Notes: generated by a model not told the origin, from the sequence alone. DNA of 33,428 nt from Porticoccaceae bacterium UBA1989 (GCA_002335945.1 DDDD01000099.1:1-33428); one strand, 5' to 3'. Positions 9,107-17,702 are shown, counted from the first letter of the stretch. Translations and numbers: made by a program.

Positions 9107-9151
9107 AAAAAAGCCGACTATAGCAGCTAAAATAATTCGCTACAGTCGGCT
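9107..9151 (-). terminator. Rho-independent terminator of the TonB-receptor gene
   Basis: A 13-bp stem with one mismatch (9112-9124 with 9139-9151; GTCGGCT at the base) is followed on the minus strand by six Ts (9112-9107). It lies directly after the receptor gene and before the sulfotransferase gene. Confidence 0.8.
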
Positions 9152-9186
9152 CTTTCGATTACTACTTAATAATACTGCTTACTAAC

Positions 9187-11520
9187 TTAGAACTTAAACC
9201 CTACATCTAAACCTATACGGCGCGGCTCAGAGAAACCAAAGTAATGAGGTGCAATGTTCGCCTCGCGTCCAGCAGTTCCCTTGTAATGGAATTCATCATT
9301 AATATTGTTAACCCATAGAGTCACAGACCAGTCTTCTGCACTGTCATAACCAATGCGCAGATTATTGGTGGTAAAGCCATCGGTCATCAACGGGTCGAGA
9401 TTAAATTCACCGAAGGCAACTCCTTTATCCTGATGGAAGGTTTCCCAGGTGATAGCCAGATCACCATTTTCCATGGGCACCGTATAGGTGGCTACCATAG
9501 CCCCACTAAACTCAACGGTTCCAGGAATTTGCGCGCCCTGACAGTCAGCGGGCTCGCAGAATCCTGCCGTAGGCTGGGTTAACTCAGTGTCAGCCCAGGA
9601 AAGACCCAGATAGATATCGAGGTTATCACTGGGTAATAGGCGCATATCAAACTCGACGCCGTTGCCCTCAGCATCACCCACATTGGCCACACTGTAACGT
9701 GAACCTATGTAGTAACCCGACTGCATGCCGTCAAAGGTATATTGATAAATGCTGGCATTAAGCTGCATCTGACCATCCCAAAACTGACCTTTTACACCCA
9801 GCTCAATATTGGTGACTTCCTCTTTGTCGAAGCTCTCTGGTGTGCCACCCAAATCTATGGCGTCATCACCATCAACATCATCGAGATCTACATCATCGGG
9901 GAACAGGACGAAGAAGGTGTTAAAACCACCTGCCTTGTAACCCGTCGAGTAGTTGATGTAGGTAGAGACATCATCGGTTAGCTGGTAGCTCGCTGCTGTA
10001 CGCAATGAAGTATTGGTCCAGCTATCACTACCGCGGATAAAATCAGAGGAGAAAAACGGGAATGAATAGAAGAAATAGTTGCGATCTTCGCCGCCAAACT
10101 TCTGTCCAAAGTCACGATTATCTTCGGTATAACGAGCACCTACACTGACATCAAGTTTCTCAGACACATGGAAGGTCGCATCACCGTAAACGCCCCAGCC
10201 ATCATATTCTGCATCAATATCAACACTATCATTGCGAGTACCTACACCCGGATCTGTGTAAGAGGCATCGCCATAGTTGTAGTAGTAATAGGAGCTACAG
10301 TCGGTGACCTCGCCTTCAACATAGTCCGGGTCGGCATCGTAATCGACACTGTAAGCAACCGCCAACGTCTGACACATAACATCTTCGTCATAGGTCTGGT
10401 TAAAGCGCGTTTGGATTTCTTCTTTATACATCGAAGCACCCACGAACCAGCTAACTGCGTCGGTCTCTTTGTTTATGCGGAATTCCTGACTGAAGTACTT
10501 TTGCTCTTGAATCTGGTTGTAGTTAAAGATTTCGCGATCTTCGCCATCAAAATCTTCTAAGTAGTAATAGTTATGGCCACGAACACCGGTTATAGAGGTC
10601 AGGCTGTAGTCATTGCCGAGGTCGACTTCGACATTCAGTGTTGCTCCCCAGACTTCACCTTCGTCAATCAGCTTGTCGCTGTCGACATCAGAGCTAAACT
10701 GGTTAGGGGCTGCATCTGTGCTGTAAAAAGAGATACCGGTTTCATCAGGGTCAAATACTTGATAGAGGGTTGGCGGGCCTTCGCGATCTTCGTATTCGAG
10801 CATTAATGTGCTGGATACTTTGTCATTTTCAAACGCTAACGTATATCGCGCTGCGGTATTTTTAATGGCACCGGCCGCCTTGCCGTCATTGATATTGGTC
10901 ACCCAGCCGTCTTTTTCTTGGCTGTAGACTGCCAGACGATGGCTAAAGTTTTCATTGATCGGCATATTCATGACGCCGGTAAACTCCATGTAACCATCTT
11001 CGCCGATACCGAGATCGATGGAACCAGACTGCTCATCGGTTGGCTTGGCCGTGGTCACTGAAATTGCGCCGGCAGAGGCGTTACGGCCAAACAATGTGCC
11101 CTGAGGACCTTTCACCACTTCGACCATTTGCAAATCAAAGAAGCTGGCTAGGGCACCACCGGTGCGACCCAAATAAATACCGTCTTGGTAGACGCCCACT
11201 GAAGGTTCGGCACCCACACCAAAATCGTTGGTGCTAATACCGCGAACATTCAGTGAATCAAGAAAGGAATCATCAGTGTCGCCAGAAACCCCAGGCGTTA
11301 ACAGAGCCAATGCTTTGGCATCAGATATCTGCGCCTTTTCCATAAAATTGCCGGTAAAGGCGGACACACTGATGGGAACATCTTGTAATGATTGCTCACG
11401 CTTTTGCGTAGTAACTATAATTTCTTCAATCTGCGCTGCGCTGAGTTGTGCTGCGCTAAGTGTCGCTGCAGCCACCGCTGCTGAAAGTAACGTTTTGCGT
11501 ACTAATTGAGTTGATTTCAT
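9187..11520 (-). CDS. TonB-dependent outer-membrane receptor
   Basis: A 777-residue outer-membrane receptor. It has a signal peptide ending around LSAAQ (residue 30), a TonB-box-like IEEIIVTTQKR, the plug domain (VPISVSAF; VEVVKGPQGTLFGRNASAGAI is the diagnostic plug motif) and a 22-strand barrel ending in the C-terminal aromatic GLDVGFKF. It would import a ligand too large for porins using TonB-ExbBD energy. Predicted loops are very Asp-rich (a DDVDLDDVDGDD stretch near residue 540) and contain Cys pairs (GFCEPADC, and an MCQ...DCSS pair), consistent with extracellular disulfides and possibly metal binding. The ligand cannot be deduced. GGGGGA 3 nt before the ATG is the ribosome site. Pairs with the downstream TPR-sulfotransferase. 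Confidence 0.95.
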   Translation of the reverse strand: MKSTQLVRKTLLSAAVAAATLSAAQLSAAQIEEIIVTTQKREQSLQDVPISVSAFTGNFMEKAQISDAKALALLTPGVSGDTDDSFLDSLNVRGISTNDFGVGAEPSVGVYQDGIYLGRTGGALASFFDLQMVEVVKGPQGTLFGRNASAGAISVTTAKPTDEQSGSIDLGIGEDGYMEFTGVMNMPINENFSHRLAVYSQEKDGWVTNINDGKAAGAIKNTAARYTLAFENDKVSSTLMLEYEDREGPPTLYQVFDPDETGISFYSTDAAPNQFSSDVDSDKLIDEGEVWGATLNVEVDLGNDYSLTSITGVRGHNYYYLEDFDGEDREIFNYNQIQEQKYFSQEFRINKETDAVSWFVGASMYKEEIQTRFNQTYDEDVMCQTLAVAYSVDYDADPDYVEGEVTDCSSYYYYNYGDASYTDPGVGTRNDSVDIDAEYDGWGVYGDATFHVSEKLDVSVGARYTEDNRDFGQKFGGEDRNYFFYSFPFFSSDFIRGSDSWTNTSLRTAASYQLTDDVSTYINYSTGYKAGGFNTFFVLFPDDVDLDDVDGDDAIDLGGTPESFDKEEVTNIELGVKGQFWDGQMQLNASIYQYTFDGMQSGYYIGSRYSVANVGDAEGNGVEFDMRLLPSDNLDIYLGLSWADTELTQPTAGFCEPADCQGAQIPGTVEFSGAMVATYTVPMENGDLAITWETFHQDKGVAFGEFNLDPLMTDGFTTNNLRIGYDSAEDWSVTLWVNNINDEFHYKGTAGREANIAPHYFGFSEPRRIGLDVGFKF

Positions 11521-11605
11521 AAATCCCCCGAGAACTTAGTTAAATGGCGTCGTTGCCAATATTTACACTATTAATTATTACCTACAATAGCTCCCATCGC
11601 TTGTG

Positions 11606-11634
11606 AGTCTAGCCTTTGAAAAGATATATACCAA
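11606..11634 (-). promoter_or_regulatory. Candidate promoter of the TonB-receptor gene
   Basis: On the minus strand TTGGTA (11634-11629), a 17-bp spacer and TAGACT (11611-11606) precede the receptor start by about 85 bp. It is a moderate sigma70 match. The rest of the 135-bp gap after puuD shows no clear terminator. Confidence 0.4.
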
Positions 11635-11655
11635 GCACTGAAAGCGAGTTCTTCC

Positions 11656-12438
11656 CTATTTTCTTCTTATTTTTTGTCCAAACGCATTAAATAAAGCTAC
11701 TGATACTTTGTTGCTTTGATACTGCCATTCCGGATGCCACTGCACACCTAGTGCCCAGGCATCTTTTTTCCCTTTCGCACTGCGATAACTTGCTGCTTCA
11801 ATCAGCCCGTCATCGGCAACCGCTTCAATGGCCAAGGAGTCTGCCAGACGATCAATACCCTGACTATGGAGCGAATTAACCTGCCAGCTGCTTTCGTTGG
11901 TTAATCGGTGGATCAGCCCCTCTGGCGTAAATTCGACTGTGTGGGCAGGATCATACTGAGCCTCACGATCTTTGCTCTTATCTTCCCGGTGATCATGATA
12001 GTTATCAATATCCTGAACCCTCGTGTGCAGGGTTCCACCCAGAGCAACATTCAACTCCTGAAACCCTCGACATAGCGCCAATATTGGCACCGCCTGTTCA
12101 ATACAGCAGCGAATTAACTGGAGGGTCAAACTGTCACGCTGTGGGTCTTCTAAGGTGCCCTGCTCATGTGCCTGCCCCGCATAATTCTGCGGTTGGATAT
12201 TGGACGGACTGCCGGGCAAAAATAGACCATCCAATCGACTAACAATATCCTCCACCGAATACAGGGAAGACAGATCGCGGATATCACTACCGTCACCAAA
12301 CGCAGGGATTAGAAAGGGCATGGCCTGAGCACCATGAGCCAGAGCATGAATATATTTTTCACCCACGGTATGGGCGGAATGTAATCCATATTGGGTCACA
12401 TCACAGGCAATCCCCACTAGGGGCAATGGCTTATTCAT
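11656..12438 (-). CDS. puuD: Gamma-glutamyl-gamma-aminobutyrate hydrolase-type amidotransferase
   Basis: A 260-residue class I glutamine-amidotransferase-fold hydrolase of the PuuD family (peptidase C26). The catalytic triad is visible: nucleophile Cys123 in ALCRGFQELN, and His235 and Glu237 in GVQWHPEW; VNSLHSQG is the other family block. It would remove the gamma-glutamyl group from gamma-glutamyl-GABA or the C5 homologue gamma-glutamyl-5-aminovalerate, the last step of the glutamylated-polyamine route begun by PuuA. I start at ATG 12438; a TTG directly before it could extend by one residue. There is no Shine-Dalgarno sequence. The start codon lies in the last copy of a 14-bp tandem repeat whose earlier copies also contain ATGs. 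Divergent from the spuC operon. Confidence 0.88.
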   Translation of the reverse strand: MNKPLPLVGIACDVTQYGLHSAHTVGEKYIHALAHGAQAMPFLIPAFGDGSDIRDLSSLYSVEDIVSRLDGLFLPGSPSNIQPQNYAGQAHEQGTLEDPQRDSLTLQLIRCCIEQAVPILALCRGFQELNVALGGTLHTRVQDIDNYHDHREDKSKDREAQYDPAHTVEFTPEGLIHRLTNESSWQVNSLHSQGIDRLADSLAIEAVADDGLIEAASYRSAKGKKDAWALGVQWHPEWQYQSNKVSVALFNAFGQKIRRK

Positions 12439-12482
12439 CAAGTGTTATTCATCGAGTGCTATTCATTAAGTGCTATTCATCC
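12432..12482 (-). repeat. 14-bp tandem repeat carrying the puuD start codon and three decoy ATGs
   Basis: Plus-strand units are TATTCATCAAGTGT (12432-12445), TATTCATCGAGTGC (12446-12459), TATTCATTAAGTGC (12460-12473) and a partial TATTCATCC (12474-12482). On the coding (minus) strand every unit holds ATGAATA; the innermost one is the puuD start. ATGs at 12480, 12466 and 12452 open frames of 4, 5 and 4 codons (MNST, MNSTR, MNNT). The first stop overlaps the next ATG (TAATG), the second overlaps it (ATGA), and the third is TGATG over the puuD start. A further ATG at 12484 opens MDE. Confidence 0.9.
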
Positions 12483-12509
12483 ATTAAACGTCTCAGGGGT
12501 TTAGCGCCA

Positions 12510-12593
12510 ACCCATTTGGGTACCTGTGTCCCCTAGGGTTCTATGGTGAAATAATCGCTCTTTAAAAGCGACTAAAAAATACCCTTTTGGGGT
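12510..12593. promoter_or_regulatory. Cluster of ACCC/GGGT dyads in the puuD-spuC divergent region
   Basis: Three small inverted repeats lie in the 229-bp intergenic region: ACCCATTTGGGT (12510-12521), CCCTAGGG (12531-12538) and ACCCTTTTGGGGT (12581-12593). A fourth hairpin, TCGCT/AGCGA, lies near 12555-12572. They could be operator half-sites for a regulator of the divergent polyamine genes, and a related dyad lies at 5068-5082 near puuA. The pattern is seen; the function is a guess. Confidence 0.35.
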
Positions 12594-12667
12594 GGTGTTT
12601 TTTTACACAGCTTATAGAGCAAATGTTACAGCGGACATTAACCGTAAAGTGATTTTCAGGATCTACT

Positions 12668-14026
12668 ATGACTAGAACAACCGAACAGTGGCAAGCGCTA
12701 GATGCTAAAAACCATCTACATCCCTTTACTGACTTTAATAGTTATGCCAAAAAGCCCGGCAGAATTATTAATCGTGCTGAACATATTTATATCTATGATA
12801 CCGATGGCACAGAGTTTCTGGATGCTATGTCGGGACTCTGGTGTTGCAGTCTAGGCTACAGCCAGCCGGAGATCGCCGCTGCCGTTAATGCCCAGTTTCA
12901 GCAACTCCCCTACTACAATAATTTCTTCCAGTGCAGCAATGCGCCGGCAGTAGAGCTGGCCGATCGTTTGGTACAGATGACCCCCGAACAGTTTACCCAT
13001 GTGTTTTTTACCAACTCCGGCTCTGAGGCCAACGACACTAATATTCGTTTGATTCGCCGTTATTGGGATCTTAAGAATCAACCTAAAAAACGCATTATTC
13101 TGGCTCGTACCAATGCCTATCATGGCAGCACCATCGCCGCCGCGAGTCTGGGTGGTTTTAGTTCGGTCCACGGCCAGTTCGAAACCCTGCCCTATGTGCA
13201 GCATATTGCCGATCCCAACTGGTATAACAGTGGCGGTGACATGACTGCCGAAGAATTTGGTATCGCCGCTGCCCGTGAGTTGGAAAAACGCATTGATGAA
13301 CTGGGTGAAGAAAATGTTGCAGCCTTTATAGCCGAGCCTATTCAGGGTGCTGGCGGCGTAATTGTGCCCCCCGACAGCTACTGGCCTGAAGTGAGCCGTA
13401 TTCTTAAAGAGCGGGATATTCTATTTGTCAGCGATGAAGTGATCTGTGGCTTTGCCCGCACTGGCAACCTGTTTGGCTGTGAGACCTATGGTACCGAACC
13501 CGACCTAATGACCTTTGCCAAAGCAGTAACCAATGGTTTTCAGCCCCTCGGTGGCGTGATGGTCAGTGATAAGGTAGCCAGTGTTATCACCAGCAGTGGC
13601 GGTGAATTTGGTCATGGCTTTACCTATTCTGGTCACCCTATTGCCTGTGCTGCGGCGCTGGCAACGCTGGATATTATGGAGCGGGACAATATTGTCGACC
13701 GTGTCGCCAACAATGTTGGGCCCTATCTGCAAAAGCGCTGGGCCGAGCTCGGCGACCATCCTATTGTTGGCCATACCCGCGGTGTGGGCATGCTGGGGTC
13801 TCTCGAGCTAGTGCGCAACAAAGCCACCAAAGAGCGTCTTGAACCTGAGCAGAACTCTGGTGGAATCTGTCGTGAATTCTGTATTGATAATGGTTTGGTG
13901 ATGCGCGCCGTGGGCGACTCAATGATTATTTCGCCGCAGCTTATTATGAGCCATGAAGAAATTGATACTATGATCGAGCGGGCCACCAAAGCTCTAGATC
14001 AAACCGCACAACATTACGCTGTATAA
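12668..14026 (+). CDS. spuC: Polyamine (putrescine/cadaverine) : pyruvate aminotransferase, class III
   Basis: A 452-residue fold-type I, class III PLP aminotransferase. Visible: N-terminal HPFTDFNSY substrate-pocket segment, MSGLWCCSLGYS, the PLP phosphate-binding NSGSEAND, AYHGST, the PLP-ring Asp in LFVSDEVICGFARTG and the Schiff-base lysine Lys285 in TFAKAVTNGFQPLGG. These features match SpuC-type enzymes that move the terminal amine of putrescine or cadaverine to pyruvate. AGGA 6 nt upstream gives a good ribosome site. It opens an operon with glutaryl-CoA dehydrogenase (29-bp gap) and a CoA-transferase (5-bp gap), which argues for the C5 substrates cadaverine or 5-aminovalerate. An omega-amino-acid (beta-alanine/taurine-type) specificity is the main alternative. 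Confidence 0.85.
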   Translation: MTRTTEQWQALDAKNHLHPFTDFNSYAKKPGRIINRAEHIYIYDTDGTEFLDAMSGLWCCSLGYSQPEIAAAVNAQFQQLPYYNNFFQCSNAPAVELADRLVQMTPEQFTHVFFTNSGSEANDTNIRLIRRYWDLKNQPKKRIILARTNAYHGSTIAAASLGGFSSVHGQFETLPYVQHIADPNWYNSGGDMTAEEFGIAAARELEKRIDELGEENVAAFIAEPIQGAGGVIVPPDSYWPEVSRILKERDILFVSDEVICGFARTGNLFGCETYGTEPDLMTFAKAVTNGFQPLGGVMVSDKVASVITSSGGEFGHGFTYSGHPIACAAALATLDIMERDNIVDRVANNVGPYLQKRWAELGDHPIVGHTRGVGMLGSLELVRNKATKERLEPEQNSGGICREFCIDNGLVMRAVGDSMIISPQLIMSHEEIDTMIERATKALDQTAQHYAV

Positions 14027-14055
14027 GCGCATATTTATTAAATAGGATTTAAGCA

Positions 14056-15237
14056 ATGGCGACGGATTGGGGAAAATTTAACTGGCAAGATGCCTTTAAT
14101 CTTGACGATCAACTTAGCAGTGAAGAGCGTATGGTTCGCGATACTGCAGCGGCCTATGCCGAAGAAAAGCTTGCCCCTAGAGTGCGCGACGCTTTTCGTA
14201 ATGAACATACCGATCGTGACATTTTTAATGAGATGGGTGAACTGGGGTTACTCGGGTCAACCATCGAGGGTTATGGTTGCTCTGGTGTTGGCTATGTCAG
14301 CTACGGGCTAATTGCTCGAGAAGTCGAACGTGTGGATTCCGGTTACCGCTCGATGATGAGTGTGCAATCCAGTTTGGTGATGTATCCCATTTATACCTAT
14401 GGCACAGACGCCCAGCGAGAAAAATATATTCCTAAACTTTCTACAGGAGAGTGGGTTGGCTGCTTTGGATTAACCGAACCCGACGCGGGTTCAGATCCCG
14501 GCGGTATGAAAACCCGCGCCAAAACCGTGGACGGTGGCTACCTGATATCCGGCAGTAAAATGTGGATCAGTAATTCTCCCATTGCCGATGTCTTTGTGGT
14601 CTGGGCAAAAACCGACGACGGTATTATTCGTGGCTTTATTTTAGATAAGGATATGAAAGGCCTGTCGGCACCTAAGATCGAAGGCAAGCTTGCACTGCGT
14701 GCCTCTGTCACCGGCGAAATAGTGATGGACGAAGTGTTTGTTCCAGAAGCAAATCTGCTGCCCAATGTGCAGGGCTTAAAAGGTCCCTTTGGCTGCCTTA
14801 ATGCTGCCCGCTATGGCATCAGCTGGGGTGCCTTAGGCGCGGCAGAAAGCTGCTGGCATGCAGCCCGTCAGTACTGCATGGATCGCGTGCAGTTCAATCG
14901 GCCATTGGCAGCTAATCAACTTATCCAAATGAAGCTGGCCAATATGCAAACAGATATCAGCCTGGGTTTACAGGGTTCACTCCGCGCCGGCAGACTCAAA
15001 GAACAGGGTAATCTAGCGCCAGAATTAATCTCTCTATTAAAGCGTAACAACTGTAGCAAGGCCTTAGACATTGCTCGCATGGCCCGAGATATGCACGGCG
15101 GCAATGGTATCTCCGATGAATATCCGGTGATGCGCCATATGCTCAACCTTGAGGTGGTCAACACTTACGAGGGCACTGCAGATATCCATGCTCTTATTCT
15201 GGGGCGCGCACAAACCGGCATTCCAGCCTTCGGATAA
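14056..15237 (+). CDS. gcdH: Glutaryl-CoA dehydrogenase
   Basis: A 393-residue flavoprotein of the acyl-CoA dehydrogenase family that oxidises and decarboxylates glutaryl-CoA to crotonyl-CoA and CO2, passing electrons to ETF. Specific GcdH marks are the SGYRSMMSVQSSLVMYPI block with the glutarate-carboxylate-binding arginine (Arg98 here), CFGLTEPDAGSDP, KMWISNSPIADVFVVWAK and the catalytic Glu372 in NTYEGTADIHALILGRAQTG. All expected residues are present and the length is normal. AGGA lies upstream of the ATG. It is the second gene of the spuC operon. GcdH closes lysine, cadaverine/5-aminovalerate and tryptophan degradation; the neighbours favour the cadaverine/glutarate route. Confidence 0.96.
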   Translation: MATDWGKFNWQDAFNLDDQLSSEERMVRDTAAAYAEEKLAPRVRDAFRNEHTDRDIFNEMGELGLLGSTIEGYGCSGVGYVSYGLIAREVERVDSGYRSMMSVQSSLVMYPIYTYGTDAQREKYIPKLSTGEWVGCFGLTEPDAGSDPGGMKTRAKTVDGGYLISGSKMWISNSPIADVFVVWAKTDDGIIRGFILDKDMKGLSAPKIEGKLALRASVTGEIVMDEVFVPEANLLPNVQGLKGPFGCLNAARYGISWGALGAAESCWHAARQYCMDRVQFNRPLAANQLIQMKLANMQTDISLGLQGSLRAGRLKEQGNLAPELISLLKRNNCSKALDIARMARDMHGGNGISDEYPVMRHMLNLEVVNTYEGTADIHALILGRAQTGIPAFG

Positions 15238-15242
15238 ATCTT

Positions 15243-16469
15243 ATGCCGGGACCACTGGTTGGCTATAAAGTATTAGATATGAGCCGCGTTTTGGCTGGCC
15301 CCTGGGCCGGTCAACTGCTCGCCGATATGGGCGCAGAAGTCATCAAGATTGAACGCCCAATCGTCGGGGACGACACGCGCCACTGGGGGCCTCCCTACCT
15401 CAAAGATAAGGCTGGGAATAACACCGAAGATGCCGCCTATTACTTTTGCGCCAATCGCGGCAAACAATCGGTAACCGTCGATATTACCCAGCCCGACGGC
15501 CAGCAGATTATTCGGCAACTGGCGGCTCAGGCAGATGTGCTTATCGAAAACTATAAGGTCGGCGGTCTTAAAAAATATGGCCTCGACTATAGCTCTCTGG
15601 CGGCCATTAATCCGCGCCTTGTTTACTGTTCCATTACTGGCTTTGGTCAGACCGGCCCCTATGCCAATCGCCCAGGCTATGACTTTTTGATTCAGGGAAT
15701 GGGTGGGCTAATGAGTGTTACCGGCGAGCCCACAGATGCTAATGGTCATGGCGGTCCAGTAAGAGCCGGTGTTGCGGTTACGGATTTATTTAGCGGCATG
15801 TATGCAGCCAATGCTATTCAGGGCGCATTACTCGAACGACACAGCTCCAATTTGGGCCAGCATATTGATATTGGGTTGCTGGATGTTCAGGCGGCAGTGC
15901 TGGCCAATCAGGCGAGTAACTATTTAGTGGGTGGTGATGTGCCCGGCAGAATCGGTAACTCACACCCCAACATTGTTCCCTATCAGGCCTTTGCCACAGC
16001 AGACGGACACCTTATTTTAGCCGTAGGTAATGACGTCCAGTTCCAGCGTTTCTGTGAGGTTATTAATCAGCCACAGCTTGCCCAAGATAGTCGCTATGAG
16101 AGTAATCGGGCAAGAGTGGAAAACCGTGAGTCGCTCTGCGCCTTGATTAACGAACTTATTAAGACGGCAAACACCAAAGATTGGCTGCAGCGTTTTGAAT
16201 CGAGCAATGTACCCTGCGGACCTATTAATACTATTGATCAGGTCTTTGCCGATCCACAGATTCTAGCCCGGGGAATGTTGATATCGATGGCGGATACTCG
16301 CGGGGGAGAAATTCCGCTGGTGGCCAACCCAATCAATTACAGCCGCTCCACAATTGACTATACCGTGCCACCCCCTGAATTAGGCAGTAGCACGGAGTCA
16401 ATCCTGGGGGAATACCTTGAATACTCAGCGCTGGACATAGCCGCGCTGCGCAACAAATCTGTTATTTAA
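15243..16469 (+). CDS. Family III CoA-transferase, probable succinyl-CoA:glutarate CoA-transferase
   Basis: A 408-residue CaiB/BaiF (family III) CoA-transferase. It starts LVGYKVLDMSRVLAGPWAGQ, the usual N-terminal block, and keeps the catalytic aspartate (Asp147 in PGYDFLIQGMGG). Later blocks IENYKVGGLKKYGLDY, RAGVAVTDLFSGMYA, IGLLDVQ and VPCGPINTIDQVFADPQ are typical. The best-known relative next to a glutaryl-CoA dehydrogenase is the SUGCT type, which transfers CoA from succinyl-CoA to glutarate, exactly what the operon needs between the aminotransferase/dehydrogenase steps and GcdH. The assignment is from context; oxalate or other dicarboxylates are alternatives. It lies 5 bp after gcdH and ends 23 bp from the convergent decarboxylase gene without an obvious terminator. 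Confidence 0.82.
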   Translation: MPGPLVGYKVLDMSRVLAGPWAGQLLADMGAEVIKIERPIVGDDTRHWGPPYLKDKAGNNTEDAAYYFCANRGKQSVTVDITQPDGQQIIRQLAAQADVLIENYKVGGLKKYGLDYSSLAAINPRLVYCSITGFGQTGPYANRPGYDFLIQGMGGLMSVTGEPTDANGHGGPVRAGVAVTDLFSGMYAANAIQGALLERHSSNLGQHIDIGLLDVQAAVLANQASNYLVGGDVPGRIGNSHPNIVPYQAFATADGHLILAVGNDVQFQRFCEVINQPQLAQDSRYESNRARVENRESLCALINELIKTANTKDWLQRFESSNVPCGPINTIDQVFADPQILARGMLISMADTRGGEIPLVANPINYSRSTIDYTVPPPELGSSTESILGEYLEYSALDIAALRNKSVI

Positions 16470-16492
16470 CTGACAAGCGGCTCTGAACGAGC

Positions 16493-17668
16493 TTAATCAA
16501 CCATCTGCATCTTAGGTGTCGGGAAACCATTAAAATCAGAGGCACAGGTGGTGCAGTAAGCACCTAGGTTAGGCATATAAATAATATCTTCGGCCTGGGT
16601 GTTAACCGGCAGTCGGTGATCACCCAACACATCGATAGAATCACAGGTGGGTCCAGCCAGGGTCCAGACACCGGCTTCGCCGGTGCGCTGACTAACCATA
16701 GTCGCAGGAAAGCTCTGTGATAACTCCATCAAACCACCATAGACACCGGTATCCAGATAGACCCAACGCGCACTATCACGGGTAGCAATGCCCACCACCT
16801 GAGTAATCAGGCAGCCTGCAGAGCCCACCAGATAACGACCTGGCTCAGCCATCACCTGAATATGTTCCGGTACAGCGTCCAACTCATGGTTGATCACCGC
16901 AGCAATAGCCTCAATGCTAGGTTCCTGACCGGTGAACTGCAACGGATAACCACCCCCGAGATTTAATAACTCAGGGCTAAAGCCATTCTCCGACAGATGG
17001 GTAAAAATATTGTTGGCAGCACGAATGCCTTCCACCCAATTATTAATATTGGTGCACTGGGAGCCAACATGAAAGGTAACGCCGCAAAGCTGCATATCCA
17101 GCTTTTCACTGATCTCAATAATCGCCTCAACACCCTGTGGACTAGCGCCAAATTTTCCCGCCAATGGCCAGCTTGACCCCTCATTGCTCACTTCAATACG
17201 CAGATAGAGCTTGGCATCAGGTTTTATCGCGGCAATCTTCTCAACTTCTTGCGGGGTATCCACGCAGTACCAGACTATGTCATTGGCAGCCGCATGTTTA
17301 ATGGAGGCTGGGGACTTGATCGGGTTGGAATAAAAAACCGTCTTCATATTGGTGCCCAGTTTAAGCATGGCATCGATCTCGGCGATAGAGGCAACTTCAA
17401 AACAGGTGCCTTCCTGTTGGAAAATGCCCAAAATCTCAGGATCAGGATTGGCCTTAACGGCAAAATGCGGACGCACTCTAGGCATAGCGGCTATAAATCG
17501 CTGGGCATTAATACGCAGACGTTGCCGAGACACAACCAACACAGGCTCATGGTAATTTTCTGCGTGGGCAGCACTAAACGCTATTTGGTCGCGAGCATCT
17601 TGCTCGGCCACTAAGCGGCCCTCAGCTTGGGCAGATGTCGGTAATCGATTTACGGCTAGATCAGTCAT
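16493..17668 (-). CDS. PLP-dependent ornithine/lysine-type decarboxylase (alanine-racemase fold)
   Basis: A 391-residue fold-type III basic amino-acid decarboxylase. Seen: the PLP lysine Lys72 in HFAVKANPDPEIL, the His200 ring-stacking residue in VTFHVGSQ, the glycine loop LNLGGGYP (238-240), the phosphate-binding EPGR (275-278) and the cross-subunit active-site GPTCDSID with Cys342/Asp343. This matches eukaryotic-type/SpeC ODC and dual lysine/ornithine decarboxylases. A longer frame reaches 17743, but I start at ATG 17668 because AGGTG lies 4 nt before it and the extra 25 residues run into the promoter region. Products would be putrescine from ornithine or cadaverine from lysine; with gcdH next door lysine is plausible, but sequence alone does not decide. 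Divergent from an Lrp-type regulator. Confidence 0.88.
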   Translation of the reverse strand: MTDLAVNRLPTSAQAEGRLVAEQDARDQIAFSAAHAENYHEPVLVVSRQRLRINAQRFIAAMPRVRPHFAVKANPDPEILGIFQQEGTCFEVASIAEIDAMLKLGTNMKTVFYSNPIKSPASIKHAAANDIVWYCVDTPQEVEKIAAIKPDAKLYLRIEVSNEGSSWPLAGKFGASPQGVEAIIEISEKLDMQLCGVTFHVGSQCTNINNWVEGIRAANNIFTHLSENGFSPELLNLGGGYPLQFTGQEPSIEAIAAVINHELDAVPEHIQVMAEPGRYLVGSAGCLITQVVGIATRDSARWVYLDTGVYGGLMELSQSFPATMVSQRTGEAGVWTLAGPTCDSIDVLGDHRLPVNTQAEDIIYMPNLGAYCTTCASDFNGFPTPKMQMVD

Positions 17669-17702
17669 TGCACACCTATTATTAGCACTTGTTTTAACTG
17701 CT

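Noticed and set aside
10168..10560. 130-residue frame antisense to the TonB-receptor gene
   Set aside because: It is a shadow of the receptor's Asp/Tyr-rich coding sequence (giving Ile/Val-rich translation) with no ribosome site or family match.
12432..12482. CRISPR-like array
   Set aside because: The 14-bp units are contiguous with no spacers, so this is a simple tandem repeat.
12581..12604. Rho-independent terminator upstream of spuC (short hairpin followed by seven Ts)
   Set aside because: The stem is only 4-5 bp and the T-run starts several bases after it; no upstream forward gene needs termination. Kept only as a dyad.
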